A DNA stretch of 26,741 nt from Intoshia linei (lineage: Eukaryota > Orthonectida > Rhopaluridae), in the NCBI GenBank assembly GCA_001642005.1, contig LWCA01000462.1:1-26741 (forward strand), written 5' to 3'. A program made the translations under genes and the position numbers. Positions 10,935 to 21,396 of the stretch are shown piece by piece (within the stretch, counting starts at the first letter, position 1; each line of letters starts with the position of its first letter). The notes below the pieces were generated by a model that had not been told where the DNA came from, ran no database searches, and was given only the letters and a program-made list of their open reading frames with translations.

Positions 10935-12396
10935 ATGAGCGTATTTCTAATAGACAAAAATTTTCAAAAACCCTATAATCGAAAAACAAAAAATAATGTA
11001 TTTGAAATTGATAAAATATTACTCCAATTGGACTTTGGTATGGTGGCAAAGATTATATGTTCCTTTCCGGCTGTCGCTTTAATCACGTGTATGATTTTAA
11101 GTATATATTTTAATTCAAAGGAAACCTTCAGTAATGACTGCAGTGGGGTAAGTTTGTGATTTAGACCTTTTTAATATTAAATGTAGTTGGCAAAAAACTT
11201 TATACCAACTATAAGTGGAGCTATAGGCGTTGCACCTCAAAGTTATATTTGGAAAATAGCCATTGCTATGCATTCTGGAGTTAGATTTTTAATTATACCT
11301 CTTGTATATAGACTCCCAAAACATTACACTAATGTAAAAACCAATCCAATAATTATATATATGATAAATATTTCTGTTGTATGCTACTTTATCGAAAACT
11401 TTACCTTGGTTTGTGTCAGTATTATTGGAAATAAAGACAATTTTTGTAACATCATTATGTTAAAAATTATCATTACTAAATATATAATAATTAATTAAAT
11501 AAGATTATCATTTTTTTAGACTTGCACGAAAAACTGTTTATTACATTTATTGTCAATTCTTTATTTTATCAATTATTAACCATTATTATTTATAAGAATA
11601 TACAAGAAAGACAAAATAAAGTAAGTGTTATATGTTGTAGGTTATTAATATTATTGTTTCATATTTATTAATATGTAGTGGTTCCAAAATGTGTTAGGAT
11701 GATCAATATAATAGATCCATTTATAATTATAGATATTTTACAAACTTGTGATGGTAAACACACATTTATGCATAAAAATCACTGAATTACGGTATGCGAC
11801 GATTTGGTGTACTTCATTTTTTTCTATCGACGCATAATGTAGCCACTGATGTATACTCTGTTAAATTTTTTTTAATTTAGAGTTTTCCATCGTATTCTCT
11901 TAGAATTCAACTTTTTATTGTTAATTTGATTCTTGTTGTATTCATTGCCTTTTTTATGACTATCCATAGAAGATATTGCGCTCATTACGGTATATCAATT
12001 GCATAATAAGTCCCTTAATTAAATTTATTTTATAAAGTTAAAAATGTTTTATTATACAATTTATTGAAAAAAATTTTGTGGATCTGCCATATTTTTATCT
12101 TTTTGTAGTGACCCCTAAAAAAATCCCTGATATATTGTTAGAAAAGCTTTTAAATAAAAAGTTATGAGTCTATTCCTATTTTTCAGACGGTTCCAATCCC
12201 GTCACGATTAAAATTGACATTTTTTTTAACAATCACTTGGTTCTCTATATATTAATTTGAATATTTAGCACTATCTTTTTTTTCTCTCTGTGAATGCTTT
12301 TTATGTTTCAGCATAATTGGATACCATTACCTAATATGCTATGACATTCAGAAATACGATATTATGATTGGACACCCAAAAAGAAAAATTATTTAA
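10935..12396 (+). CDS. PGAP2: PGAP2-like GPI-anchor remodelling protein (FRAG1 family)
   Basis: Golgi/ER multi-pass membrane protein needed for lipid remodelling of GPI anchors. Exons 10935-11147, 11187-11445, 11520-11620, 11881-11989 and 12269-12396 give 269 aa with phases closing (human about 254). FRAG1 features include FPAVALITCMILSIYFNSKE, then TISGAIGVAPQSYIWK and IAMHSGVRFLI. LHEKLFITFIVNSL follows, then a tail GYHYLICYDIQKYD that aligns with the family's NMAFHMTAWWDF. Without the last splice, the fourth exon would end at an in-frame stop (ISIA); the fifth exon restores the missing transmembrane segment in the right phase. Introns are 39, 74, 260 and 279 nt, longer than usual here. The gene ends 68 bp from the convergent USP gene; AATAAA at 12422 may serve as its polyadenylation signal. 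Confidence 0.9.
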
Positions 12397-12464
12397 AATG
12401 AAGATTGTCTAATGAAGTGTCAATAAATTTAATCAATAAATGAATGTACAATATATAAAAGTAG

Positions 12465-14584
12465 TCAATCCAATTCTTCGAGAACACTTAATTGTTCTTT
12501 GATAAGAGTTACAACTGATGATACTTGATGATAAAAGAGTAAATAAGCATCGGGTGATTGTATTTTATCAATCTCTACTGCATTTTTAATGACATCATCG
12601 TACATAATCCAATCTTCAAAATAATGGTACAGGGATTTAAATAAAAATAAAATTACCGTTTTCCATAGAATATTTTCGAATAAAAGCTGTGTAATGACCA
12701 TGATTCGTTCTTGGACCGTGGTGTAAAACCACACAATTTAAATTATATTGAAAGTGAGCATCATTCTTTTCTGATATATCAATACTGGTAAATTGTTTCA
12801 TATTCAAATTGCTAAATAAACCGTAAACCTCATTAATAACAATAAACTTACTCTATGGGGTAACTCATGAATGTTTGATCTTTATTAAAACTTTTGACGT
12901 GGTCTGTATTTCTTTTCCACTGAATTATTAAAACTTTGGGTAATTTGCTTATTTCCAAATGCTTGTGAATTGAAGAAATTTCTTGACAATTTGAACAACG
13001 CCACCCTGAAGTATAAGAAATGTACTCAACATCTAAATAATATTATATATTATTATTATATAAAATAAATTAACCAAAATATTTTTTCAAGCTATTTGAT
13101 AAATTCAACTGGTTCAATAAAGATATATTTAGACTCTTTGGACTGATATCAAGAGGTATGGTTTCTATACTGTAAAAAGTTTCAGATTGTTTATTTTTCC
13201 ATACGCTATATATGGTTTTATTTGAAAGATACTTCCATTCATTTTCATTTTTTCCCAAATGTTCTTTTATTTCCTGATTAGACGACTTTTTTGCGTAAAC
13301 ATGACACAATTCAAAAATATTGGAAGCCGAAATATCATCAAATTTGATTTCTTGAGAATCCAAAAATTGAGGTTCTGTACAACTAATTTCATTTGTTTTA
13401 GGTTCAAAATTTTTTCTGGATATTACGACTGTTTTGTCAGCCAAATTTAGCAGTTGATCATTAAGATCGTTTTTTGTCATAAAGTTAATATGCTCCTTTT
13501 GAATATTTAGTATTTGAGGATAACCAATAAAAGAAAGAAGAGGACTACAATTTTTTGTGTGTTTTACATAATCAACCTCCTGACACTTTTTTGAACAGTA
13601 CATAATATTACGGCAGTTGGCACACAAACTAGATGCTTTTTCTTTACAATAGGCACATATTGCCGGAATATTCCTATACCAAGCAACTTGTTGTACAGGA
13701 ATTTGATAGCAATCCTTTACTTTACACGGAGATTCATAACTTATAATTTCGTAATTTGAATTAATTGATGCAATTGTATTGGAAGGATTAATGAAACTAA
13801 CAAACCTGCCACGATTTGCATAATAAAATAACAAATTATCCGATTCCACTTTGTATTGGTTTGAAAAAATATTTAATAAATGTTGTACTGTGTCATTTAA
13901 GAAAAATTTCGAGTTAATTTTTTCAATAATGCCACTTTGAAAAATTAAAATAACACTCAAGCTTCTAACTTTTAATATGTTGGTGGCTAAACTGCAAAAA
14001 TTTTCTTTGTTTACATGGTCATAATTACAGTTTATACATGTAATGGTGGATGTAACTTCACCCTGGAAAATATTAGATATGGGAGATTCGTAAATAATTC
14101 GTTTCATTGAAGTAGATAGTTTTTCATTTTTAAATTTGGTAACTTCGTCCAAGTCGTCCAACAAATAAGTAATAAATTCGTGAGCATCCATTTGATCCAT
14201 ACTACAAAAATTTTGATGTCTAATAGAAATAGCATGTCTCAATTTTCCTGCATCGCAGTAATATTTATCGTTCCAAAGTTGATGAAGTAAAACAATGAAA
14301 TTATGTAAAATTTTAGAATCTTTCGAGTTATTCTGGTCGTTTATGATTAAATTGTCAAATGACATTATGCTATTTTGATAATAACGACGAATCTTTTGAA
14401 TAAAATCTTTTTTGATGAAATCACAATTAGATAGGCATTGCATTATAGCATTCATATAACATGCATTATTCATATTGACAAGTCCGCATGTATCATTTCT
14501 ATATATCCGCAATTTGTTAATTTCCATTTCAGACTGAAAAAAAGATCCAACATATCCATTTGTTAAAAAATTAGTTGTGCTCAT
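12465..14584 (-). CDS. USP19: Ubiquitin-specific protease with MYND finger inserted in the catalytic domain (USP19-like)
   Basis: Cysteine protease removing ubiquitin from proteins. Exons 14584-13075, 13032-12852, 12811-12657 and 12613-12465 encode 664 aa with phases closing. The catalytic Cys box is GLVNMNNACYMNA (Cys about 42), followed by QMDAHEFITYLLDDLDE. The zinc-ribbon pairs are CINC and CSNC. The His box is GHYTAF, then DWIMYDD and AYLLFYHQ. A MYND finger (CAYCKEKASSLCANC, then YCSKKCQ and HTKNC) splits the domain, the architecture of USP19. The N-terminal CS domains and C-terminal membrane anchor of USP19 are absent, so the orthology is tentative. The usual glycine before Asn-x-Cys is Asn. 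I used the first ATG; the open frame extends 32 codons further upstream without an ATG, so a 5' exon is possible. Introns are 40-43 nt. Confidence 0.9.
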
Positions 14585-14929
14585 AATGCTATTTATGAGA
14601 TGTCCAAACAGATTAACAGTTGGTTCATAAATAAATTTTTTTACTATCAAGTAAATCTCCGTTTTTATAAAAACTAACAAGTCTATTTTAAAATACTAAC
14701 CTTGTCCAGTGTTATAATGATATTTAAATTGATGAGAGCTATTGATCAGTACAAAAGTATCGTTTCAGAGTAAAATTTTTTTGCAAAATAATTACACATA
14801 AATGAATATTCATTTTATTGTCATGTTTACACAATAACAAGATATTTTTATTCTTAATGAATGAATACTATAGAAACAGTAATTTATATATTTATTTCAA
14901 TATCGTGTTATTGAAAGTTTATTTACGAA
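14585..14929. promoter_or_regulatory. Divergent promoter region, USP / AKAP17A
   Basis: A 345-bp AT-rich spacer between two start codons facing away from each other; both promoters must lie here or just inside. A possible donor (GACAAG|GTTAGT, minus strand, about 14699) could belong to a non-coding 5' exon of the USP gene. No sharp motif was recognised. Confidence 0.4.
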
Positions 14930-16378
14930 ATGAATACATTCAAACTATTAGATCTTGTAGCCAAAAAAAATCCTGAAATAATATTACCCACTCATAAAGA
15001 TGAGCTACGTGCACTTTCAAAAACATACTCATTATATTTAAAACCCATAAATGTTATTCTTATAACTGTAAAGTTTCCAGCCTTTGAACAAGTCTCCAAC
15101 AAATTGGACTGCTTATCAATATCCAACTGGGAAATTATGGAAAGCCTTAAGAAAATGACTGGAGAGCATCTCAAAAATTTAAAAGTGGTGGAATCACACA
15201 GAGAATATATTATAATTGAATCAGAATTTGAAAATGAAAGTTCATTACAATCAATTCATAAATATTTGAATAACCGAAAAATAAAATTAAAGGGACTTTC
15301 AAAAAAAAGTATAATTACGGTAGCAAAGAAAACAGAAAACGCAAAATTTGATAATTCCTGGATTAAGGTTTTTGGAGATCCTGAAAAATTTGACACCCTC
15401 GATTTTGGAAAAAGAGCAGATACTGTTCTTATCGAAAATTTGCCAATTAAATGGTTTACTAAACATGATTTTCACGCGACCGACCGTAAATTAGATGTAC
15501 TACCTTCGATGCACATTACTCGAAAGGTTTTTAGTAAATTTGGACAAATTCGTAACATTGAAATACCTATAATCAACCAAAACATGTTGGATATTATTGT
15601 TAACCGTACCAAAAATGTTTCAGACCAATTGGATACTCTCAACCGTGTCAGAGTAAATTTTAGACCATTATCGGAAATCATACCAACTAACCATTTACTT
15701 TTGACTTTCGATGTATATATCCAGTATAAAAAATATAATGATTTTGTAAATGCTATACAATCATTATCAAACTGCAAAGTGGTGTACAAATCGATTCGAG
15801 AATACACTGCACCAATTCACGTAAACTGTATGTTTTCAAAATTTATTGTTGTTTAGATTTCATTTGACAAAACTCACTATTTAACTGATGCAAATATCAT
15901 TAAAAGGAAACGAGAATTGCAAAAAATGATTGAATTTGAAACTGATCGATATAACACCCTTTGTGAACAATTAAATAATAAGTATTTTTTTATTAATGTG
16001 TTTATAATGTTTAGACTTTTAGACCACGAACAAAAAAACGACAGTACAGAAAAAAGCTCAAGTTCGGATTGTGACAGTGATAGTTCACTCATTAAGCCTA
16101 AAAAAGTTAAACTTTCAAAAGAAGAAAAAGCTGCCATCAAAGAAGAGTCCGAAAAAATGTTGAAAATTATAAATACCAACGAATTCCAAAGTGAAACTGG
16201 TCAAAATAGTTCACTTATCGACATGGAAAAATATTTAAGAATTAAGTTGTTAACAAAGCACAAATTGAATGAAAAGAAAAAACTCCAAGATGACGATTTT
16301 GAACAAAATAGACACAAAACTCTCAGAAAAATTAAAAACAAAAAAGTGAGAATATCTAGCCATGTTTCCAAAAAGTAG
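14930..16378 (+). CDS. AKAP17A: AKAP17A-like splicing regulator (XE7)
   Basis: Nuclear speckle protein that binds protein kinase A and modulates splicing in vertebrates. Exons 14930-15820, 15857-15981 and 16015-16378 give 459 aa with phases closing; introns are 36 and 33 nt. Family blocks are clear: YSLYLKPINVILITVKFP, SISNWEIMESLKKM and RKIKLKGLS in the N-terminal RRM-like part. Then come IENLPIKWF, VFSKFGQIRNIEIPI and FDVYIQYKKYNDF. The motif ISFDKTHYLTDANIIKRKR leads into a charged helix, and an acidic Ser-rich stretch (SSSSDCDSDSS) precedes a Lys-rich tail. It lacks the long Glu/Arg coiled coil and RS region of the human protein (695 aa), so PKA anchoring cannot be assumed. The ATG is preceded by stops. 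Confidence 0.93.
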
Positions 16379-16758
16379 ATATTTTCTGTTAAATACCGAA
16401 AAACTGGATGTTCTTACAATTTAAGTGTGTATAAATTTTTGTATATGCAGACATAGATTAATAAAATATTTATATACATGTTCATTGTTATTTTAACCTT
16501 TACATAAAATAGTAAATACAAACTGGACAGTGTCCAGTGGACACATCAAATTTTTAATAACCAATTAAAATATAAAATCAAGTTTTGATGGAAGGTGGTA
16601 GCCTGAAAATGTTAATATTATTAGACTAATATAAAAAGGGTCGTCTACTTTGAATAAAAAAATTCGGATCAGGGAAGCTATCTACATATTAGCATTACAA
16701 GGTAGTGAGAGGAAATAAATGATTTAATATTGTGTTTTTATAAAGATGGATTGATTAT
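16379..16758. other. Spacer between convergent AKAP17A and COX5A
   Basis: A 380-bp AT-rich 3'-UTR region. A plus-strand AATAAA at about 16459 fits polyadenylation of AKAP17A. Nothing else was recognised. Confidence 0.5.
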
Positions 16759-17431
16759 TTATTTATCATATTTAACAATCTTGTCTACATCATTGAAAAC
16801 TGTATTATAATCAACGGAACACTCTAATTCTGGTTTATCATACCCCAACTCTTCAGGTGTATTCATACCCAATTCATCTAAGGTAGGTTGAATTTGTTTT
16901 AAAATGTAAGGCCAATAAAGTTTTTTATACGAGCTGCATTTCCTCTAAAATATAATGAACAACCGAATAGAAAACCATTATTTTTATCAAAAATGTAAAT
17001 AAATTTACCTGAACACATTCCAAATAGCGTATGGTCATTGAATATTCATTTATTCTTCTACATGCACGAAGAACGGATATAATAATAGGAGGAGTAGGAA
17101 TTTCATCCAGACACTGCATCAACAAATAGTAATAAAAAAATAAAAACTTACAGCAAAGTCATTTATTCCTTGTCTAACGTCCCACACGTCGTGCTTTTCA
17201 TTATTGAAAAAATTAACATAAGTTTTCTCAATTTCTTCATCGCCCATTAGCCACGTCTCACTTTGTTTAGGGTAACCTGTAACTGGTCTCGTCGGATTAG
17301 CTAATAACATAAAATCATAGGGTTGATGAAAAATTACTCCTTAGCGGCAAAGTTTTACTTAATAAAATGCTTCTGTTGCGTTGAGTCACAACAGAACGTA
17401 ATCTAAAACATCTTTGCAAATTATTCATCAT
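16759..17431 (-). CDS. COX5A: Cytochrome c oxidase subunit 5A, mitochondrial precursor
   Basis: Nuclear-encoded subunit of respiratory complex IV, on the matrix side of the inner membrane. Exons 17431-17338, 17300-17152, 17113-17009 and 16944-16759 give 177 aa with phases closing. An Arg-rich, acid-free leader (MNNLQRCFRLRSVVTQRNRS) is a classic mitochondrial presequence. The mature part has YVNFFNNEKHDVWDVRQGIN, SVLRACRRINEYSMTIRYLE and QPTLDELGMNTPEELGYDK, all COX5A signatures. After that motif the protein runs on some 25 residues (ending DKIVKYDK), longer than the mammalian tail. Two ATGs stand in tandem; I took the first. Introns are 37, 38 and 64 nt. Confidence 0.95.
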
Positions 17432-17688
17432 ACAATTTCAACTAATATTCAATAACAAAGTTTGGATAGTCAATATTATTACCAGGGGTGATTATTATAT
17501 TTTATTTATTACAAATTGTGCAATGTTATTTTCACGAAATATAAACGTTACAGTTTCGAAAGTTATCTTTCCAATGTTGGCCGTTTTAATGTACAAGTGC
17601 TTAAATTGACATACAGTCTTGTTTAGATTAATATTTTATTCTTATATTTCAAATAAAAGCCAAACGTTACCTAAAACCAAGCTAAACA

Positions 17689-17784
17689 TGGTTTATTTAT
17701 TTTTCCAACTGTCTACATTTGGAACTGGTCTGGTATCTTACTTGATTTTAAGATATTGTAAACGCAAATCCGATGTATATTAAA
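17689..17784 (+). CDS. Possible 31-aa membrane microprotein
   Basis: ATG with a good start context (AAACATGG) opens a 31-codon frame ending TAA: a hydrophobic helix (about residues 3-22, with FFQLSTFGTGLVSYLIL) followed by a basic tail RYCKRKSDVY. One helix plus a basic C-terminus is common in small mitochondrial or ER proteins such as mitoregulin, but the similarity is only in layout. It lies between the divergent COX5A start and the PNPLA2 3' end. It may be chance, since 31 codons are easily open by accident. Confidence 0.25.
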
Positions 17785-17802
17785 TTTTACAGAATAATTT
17801 TA

Positions 17803-20400
17803 TTATATGAAAGTGTAATTTACAAAAAAATTTAAAACATTTTCTTCTGGAGGTGGACCCTTTGGGTCATGCAATGCATATATTTTTGTATGTGTTGTAG
17901 TTATTTTTTCGTAATATGCTTTTCGCAATAAATTCTGTTGGTTACTTGTATGTATTACATTTGCCATAGAACCATATTGACTGAGTTCCAGATATGGTAA
18001 TTTCTGCATACTATTGAGAAAGTGAACTTGAATATCATAAAATTTGTTGTCTCGTTTCATGACACTGTTGTTTTTGTTTATATGGCTTGATTTCTGGTAT
18101 AGATTACAATTATTTTTACAATTAATGTTATCATTTTGATCCTCTTCATATTCAAACATTGAATATTGGTATATTGATGTATCTGTAATATTTAGAAACT
18201 TTTTAGATTTCATGATTAACCCATCACTTGTTTGCATATCTTTTTTACCCTTATTTGGTTTTATGAATGCTGGGATTGCATACGGTGGAGCTTGAGTGTT
18301 GGTAGCTATAAGAGGAAATCCATATAAAGTGTTAAGTTTTTCGTCGTATTGATGAGAAAGCCTATTAATTTCAATGGTAAGTTGTGATACCACGTCTTGT
18401 TGTCTCACGGGTGATGTTTTTAATTTGTTTAATAACTTTTGTACAAGATTCCAAAAATCATAGAGCATAGACAATACCGTGCTGTACACCGTAGGGCAAA
18501 TGGAAATGTACCTAAAAAGGCTAAAATTAAATAATAGAAAATTGTACCTTTTTATTAAACTGTATGAAAATGCCACCGGTAGAAAGCACAAAGAAACTGT
18601 GTATCGGGTAAGTCGATATAATTTGTAATTTTCGTAAATATACTTGCTTTGGTTCAATTTTGCGCAAAAATTATTCACACCTAATGTAACGTAAATTATA
18701 TATTATGATGGAATCATTACATTCTTGTAGGTGTAATGGAAGTTTTTGGTTTTTTGTGTCAGTGTTGCACAATTCCCTACAATCTCTGCATAGTCGGCAC
18801 TGTCGAAAGTCAAATATACTGTTTACTTTGTATTCTTGGGCATGTTTGCTACACATGGGTAAAACTAAACATTATTATTTATAACTATAAACAAACCATG
18901 GTCTATGATGTACTTGTAACAGTTGTTGTATCCACTCGTAAGTTGTCGGACCATTTCATTCAAAGATGGAGCTTTCAGTGCACACACTAACCTTTTCAAA
19001 TTACTGAATGATATGTCACTGGTGGTGTTATTGAACAGATTTAAAGACAATAAACTAGCTTTTTCATCGGGACAAATTAAGGCATCTCCCGCTATAGGAG
19101 AAATTGTAATTGTCCGTGTTCCGATAGATGGTAAATTGTTTGTAATTCCCCCATCAATATAATACTAAACGATATAAAACAGATTCTTCTTTTTTTTACT
19201 TGATTTTTGAATTTAGGAATGTCTACTCCACTGAATATTGGAATGAATGAACTACACCCGATAGCCTATTAATTGTAATTAATACTGTTGCATAATTCTT
19301 ACGTCGACTAGTTCTTTTTTATTCTGTAAATTTTGGAGCATTTTATTTTTGAACGGAAACAAAGTTGTTACAGATACAATTATTCTTTTCAAATCACCTT
19401 TAGAAATTTCGTCCGGAATAACTTTTAAGCACGCATCTTTAACTCTTTCAGCTGGTCGGTACGAAATGTGAAAGGAACCAAGAGGGTGCGCATGTGCTGC
19501 ACAAGTATTTTTGAGTAATTCAGTTACACAATCTTCTACATGAAATGTTAAGAATATAAATTATGTATTTACCTATAGATATTTTGGGAAGTAATGCACA
19601 AATGGATGCTGCCATTGCACCAGCCGAAACACCAATACATTTCGCTTTTGTTAAATATGGAGCAATATCATTCATACAAGAAACAACACCCATGTGATAA
19701 ATACCAAGAAACCCACCTATGATAAAGTGTAACAAAATAAATAAATAAAAATACCTCCAGAAAAAGACAAATATGGAAGATTGCTAGCAGTGTAATCTAA
19801 TCTCAAATCGTTACATTCTTGCTCTGATATTGTAGATACTTTATGCCTTTTCCAATTCTCTTCAATTCTCTCTAGCATCTGAATTAAAATTCAGTATTAT
19901 GAATAATAAAATGTCTGCAAATTTAACAATATTATAGTAAATGAAAATGAGTAACAATATTGCGTATATGTAAATTGGAAAATTTCCAAACAATCAAAAT
20001 TATTATAATTTTGTATCAATTTGGAAAAACTTCCAAAAATTTTTCGTGATAAATTAGCGTAGGAGTGAAATTATTAAAATTTATAACTGTAACGAAATGT
20101 ATGTCAGCAATGTCCATAAATATAACGTATACATTGATTTGGATTAAATCCTAGGAGAACTCAGAAATTAAGTAACGTTCTAGATTATTCTCAGAGTAGA
20201 TTCAAAATAACCAAATAAACGTTTTAAATAATGAGTAAAATTATTTTACTAAAATATACTGTTGCATTTATTTTCATTTGTAGTCGTTTTTATTTTTGAG
20301 AAAGGAATTGTTTACTAACATATATAAAATGATAATCATAATAAAATGAAGTGCGCCATATCGCACCATCTTTGCCTGATAGTTCGTTGAATTCATCCAT
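17803..20400 (-). CDS. PNPLA2: Patatin-like phospholipase, ATGL/brummer type triglyceride lipase
   Basis: Lipid-droplet lipase that releases the first fatty acid from triglycerides. Exons 20400-20320, 19878-19755, 19716-19573, 19535-19303, 19265-19200, 19164-18897, 18864-18721, 18680-18548 and 18511-17803 give 633 aa with phases closing. The patatin core has the oxyanion loop LSFSGGGFLGIYHMGV (near 60-75), the nucleophile elbow GVSAGA (Ser about 100) and the catalytic Asp in YYIDGGITNNLP (about 220). The block ITISPIAGDALICP and the Cys pattern CRLCRDC follow. A hydrophobic segment (YTVSLCFLPVAFSY) recalls the lipid-droplet region of ATGL. The last 230 residues are unconserved and longer than in brummer. 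The first exon is inferred: it is in phase but separated by a 440-nt intron, and translation could instead begin at the ATG opening exon 2. The last intron (18547-18512) is 36 nt and stop-free. Confidence 0.9.
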
Positions 20401-20447
20401 TTTATGAGACTTAAATTTATATAGATCTATGTTATGTTTATTGATTA

Positions 20448-20457
20448 TTTGGCGCGC
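20448..20457. promoter_or_regulatory. E2F-like site upstream of PNPLA2
   Basis: TTTGGCGCGC matches the E2F consensus TTTSGCGC, about 50 bp upstream of the PNPLA2 start. It is among the few CG-rich decamers in the window. Function is inference. Confidence 0.35.
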
Positions 20458-21051
20458 TTTAATTTGTTACTTTACAGACTACTACATATAAATTTTCTTA
20501 TTTTCCTAAATATGAAATATGAAGTTCTCATAATTTACGTAATTAATAATAATTAACTGATGCATTTAAGTTTAATCGGATTAATTGTATCAAATATAAT
20601 TATATTATAAAGATTTCAGTGCATTTTATAATAATATAATGTCAAGTTATTTTTTTCATCAATCGCGAGACGCGACTCATTATTGTATTTTTAATAATAA
20701 TGATTGTTAGAAACATTGATACCGATATATTGCAATGGTGTAAATTTCTACTACATTGTATGATATTATGTACAATTTAGTTGTGCACTGTAATTTAAAT
20801 TTCATATAAATGTAAATACATTTTAGAATAATTGAACTGCACAGATCAACCCTAGTTTGAAATGTTTCGTGAATTTTTTTGAAACGTAATGAAGGTACGA
20901 AAAACAAATGTACGTATAATAGATGATGCAGTGATTTATCAAAAATAAAACATTATTAACAAGTTTTCAAGCAGTAAAATTTAATGATTAAACATTACTA
21001 TTAACCACAAGTAATTAATACAGTATGTTAGAAGGTCAATTTATCAAATAT
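20458..21051. other. Intergenic, no gene seen
   Basis: AT-rich spacer between PNPLA2 (promoter side) and the small minus-strand gene ending at 21052. The open frame at 20707-20907 shows no family features and is taken as chance. No repeats were recognised. Confidence 0.45.
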
Positions 21052-21240
21052 TTAATTCAACCTCATAATAATATATTGATCAGTGATTTCCAATGTCTGT
21101 GATACGTAACCTGAGGCTAGATAATTATCGCGATTATTCACGGACGACGCAACACTTGAGATAAAAAATATCAATTTTACCATTAGAACTAGCATTACAG
21201 TAATTAATGTGAATAAAATTAAAAAATTAAGTGACGCCAT
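21052..21240 (-). CDS. Small hypothetical membrane or secreted protein (62 aa)
   Basis: I do not recognise it. The ATG at 21240 follows immediately after a strong 3' splice site (CCTCTTTTCAG|ATG), so it starts an exon. The first 30 residues are strongly hydrophobic (MASLNFLILFTLITVMLVLM and on to FISSVASS), either a signal anchor or a transmembrane helix; a polar tail of about 30 residues (NNRDNYLASGYVSQTLEIT) follows. It lies 157 nt downstream of ZMYND10 on the same strand. An upstream coding exon was not found, so the leader may be non-coding or trans-spliced. Hydrophobic ORFs arise easily in AT-rich DNA, but the exact splice site at the ATG argues for a real gene. Confidence 0.45.
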   Translation of the reverse strand: MASLNFLILFTLITVMLVLMVKLIFFISSVASSVNNRDNYLASGYVSQTLEITDQYIIMRLN

Positions 21241-21396
21241 CTGAAAAGAGGATATGCTAATGCGAAGGTATTCTCATTTATAACATTCCGAATTTAGATT
21301 TACAAAAATTTTAATTAACAATAATCAAATTTAAGATATATAATAAGCTGATATAATTTCAAAATTTTGACGTCATAAATAAACATTGAATATAAA

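Noticed and set aside
11981-12006. PGAP2 ending at the in-frame stop after ISIA
   Set aside because: This would remove the last transmembrane segment; an exon at 12269-12396 supplies it in the correct phase.
12183-12208. tRNA-like T-arm (GACGG TTCCAATC CCGTC) in the fourth PGAP2 intron
   Set aside because: The loop is 8 nt, and no matching acceptor stem, D-arm or anticodon arm lies upstream.
15472-15807. Minus-strand 111-codon frame within AKAP17A
   Set aside because: It is the complement of a conserved coding exon on the plus strand.
20707-20907. Minus-strand 66-codon frame between PNPLA2 and the 62-aa gene
   Set aside because: No splice context, family motif or conserved composition; a chance frame in AT-rich DNA.
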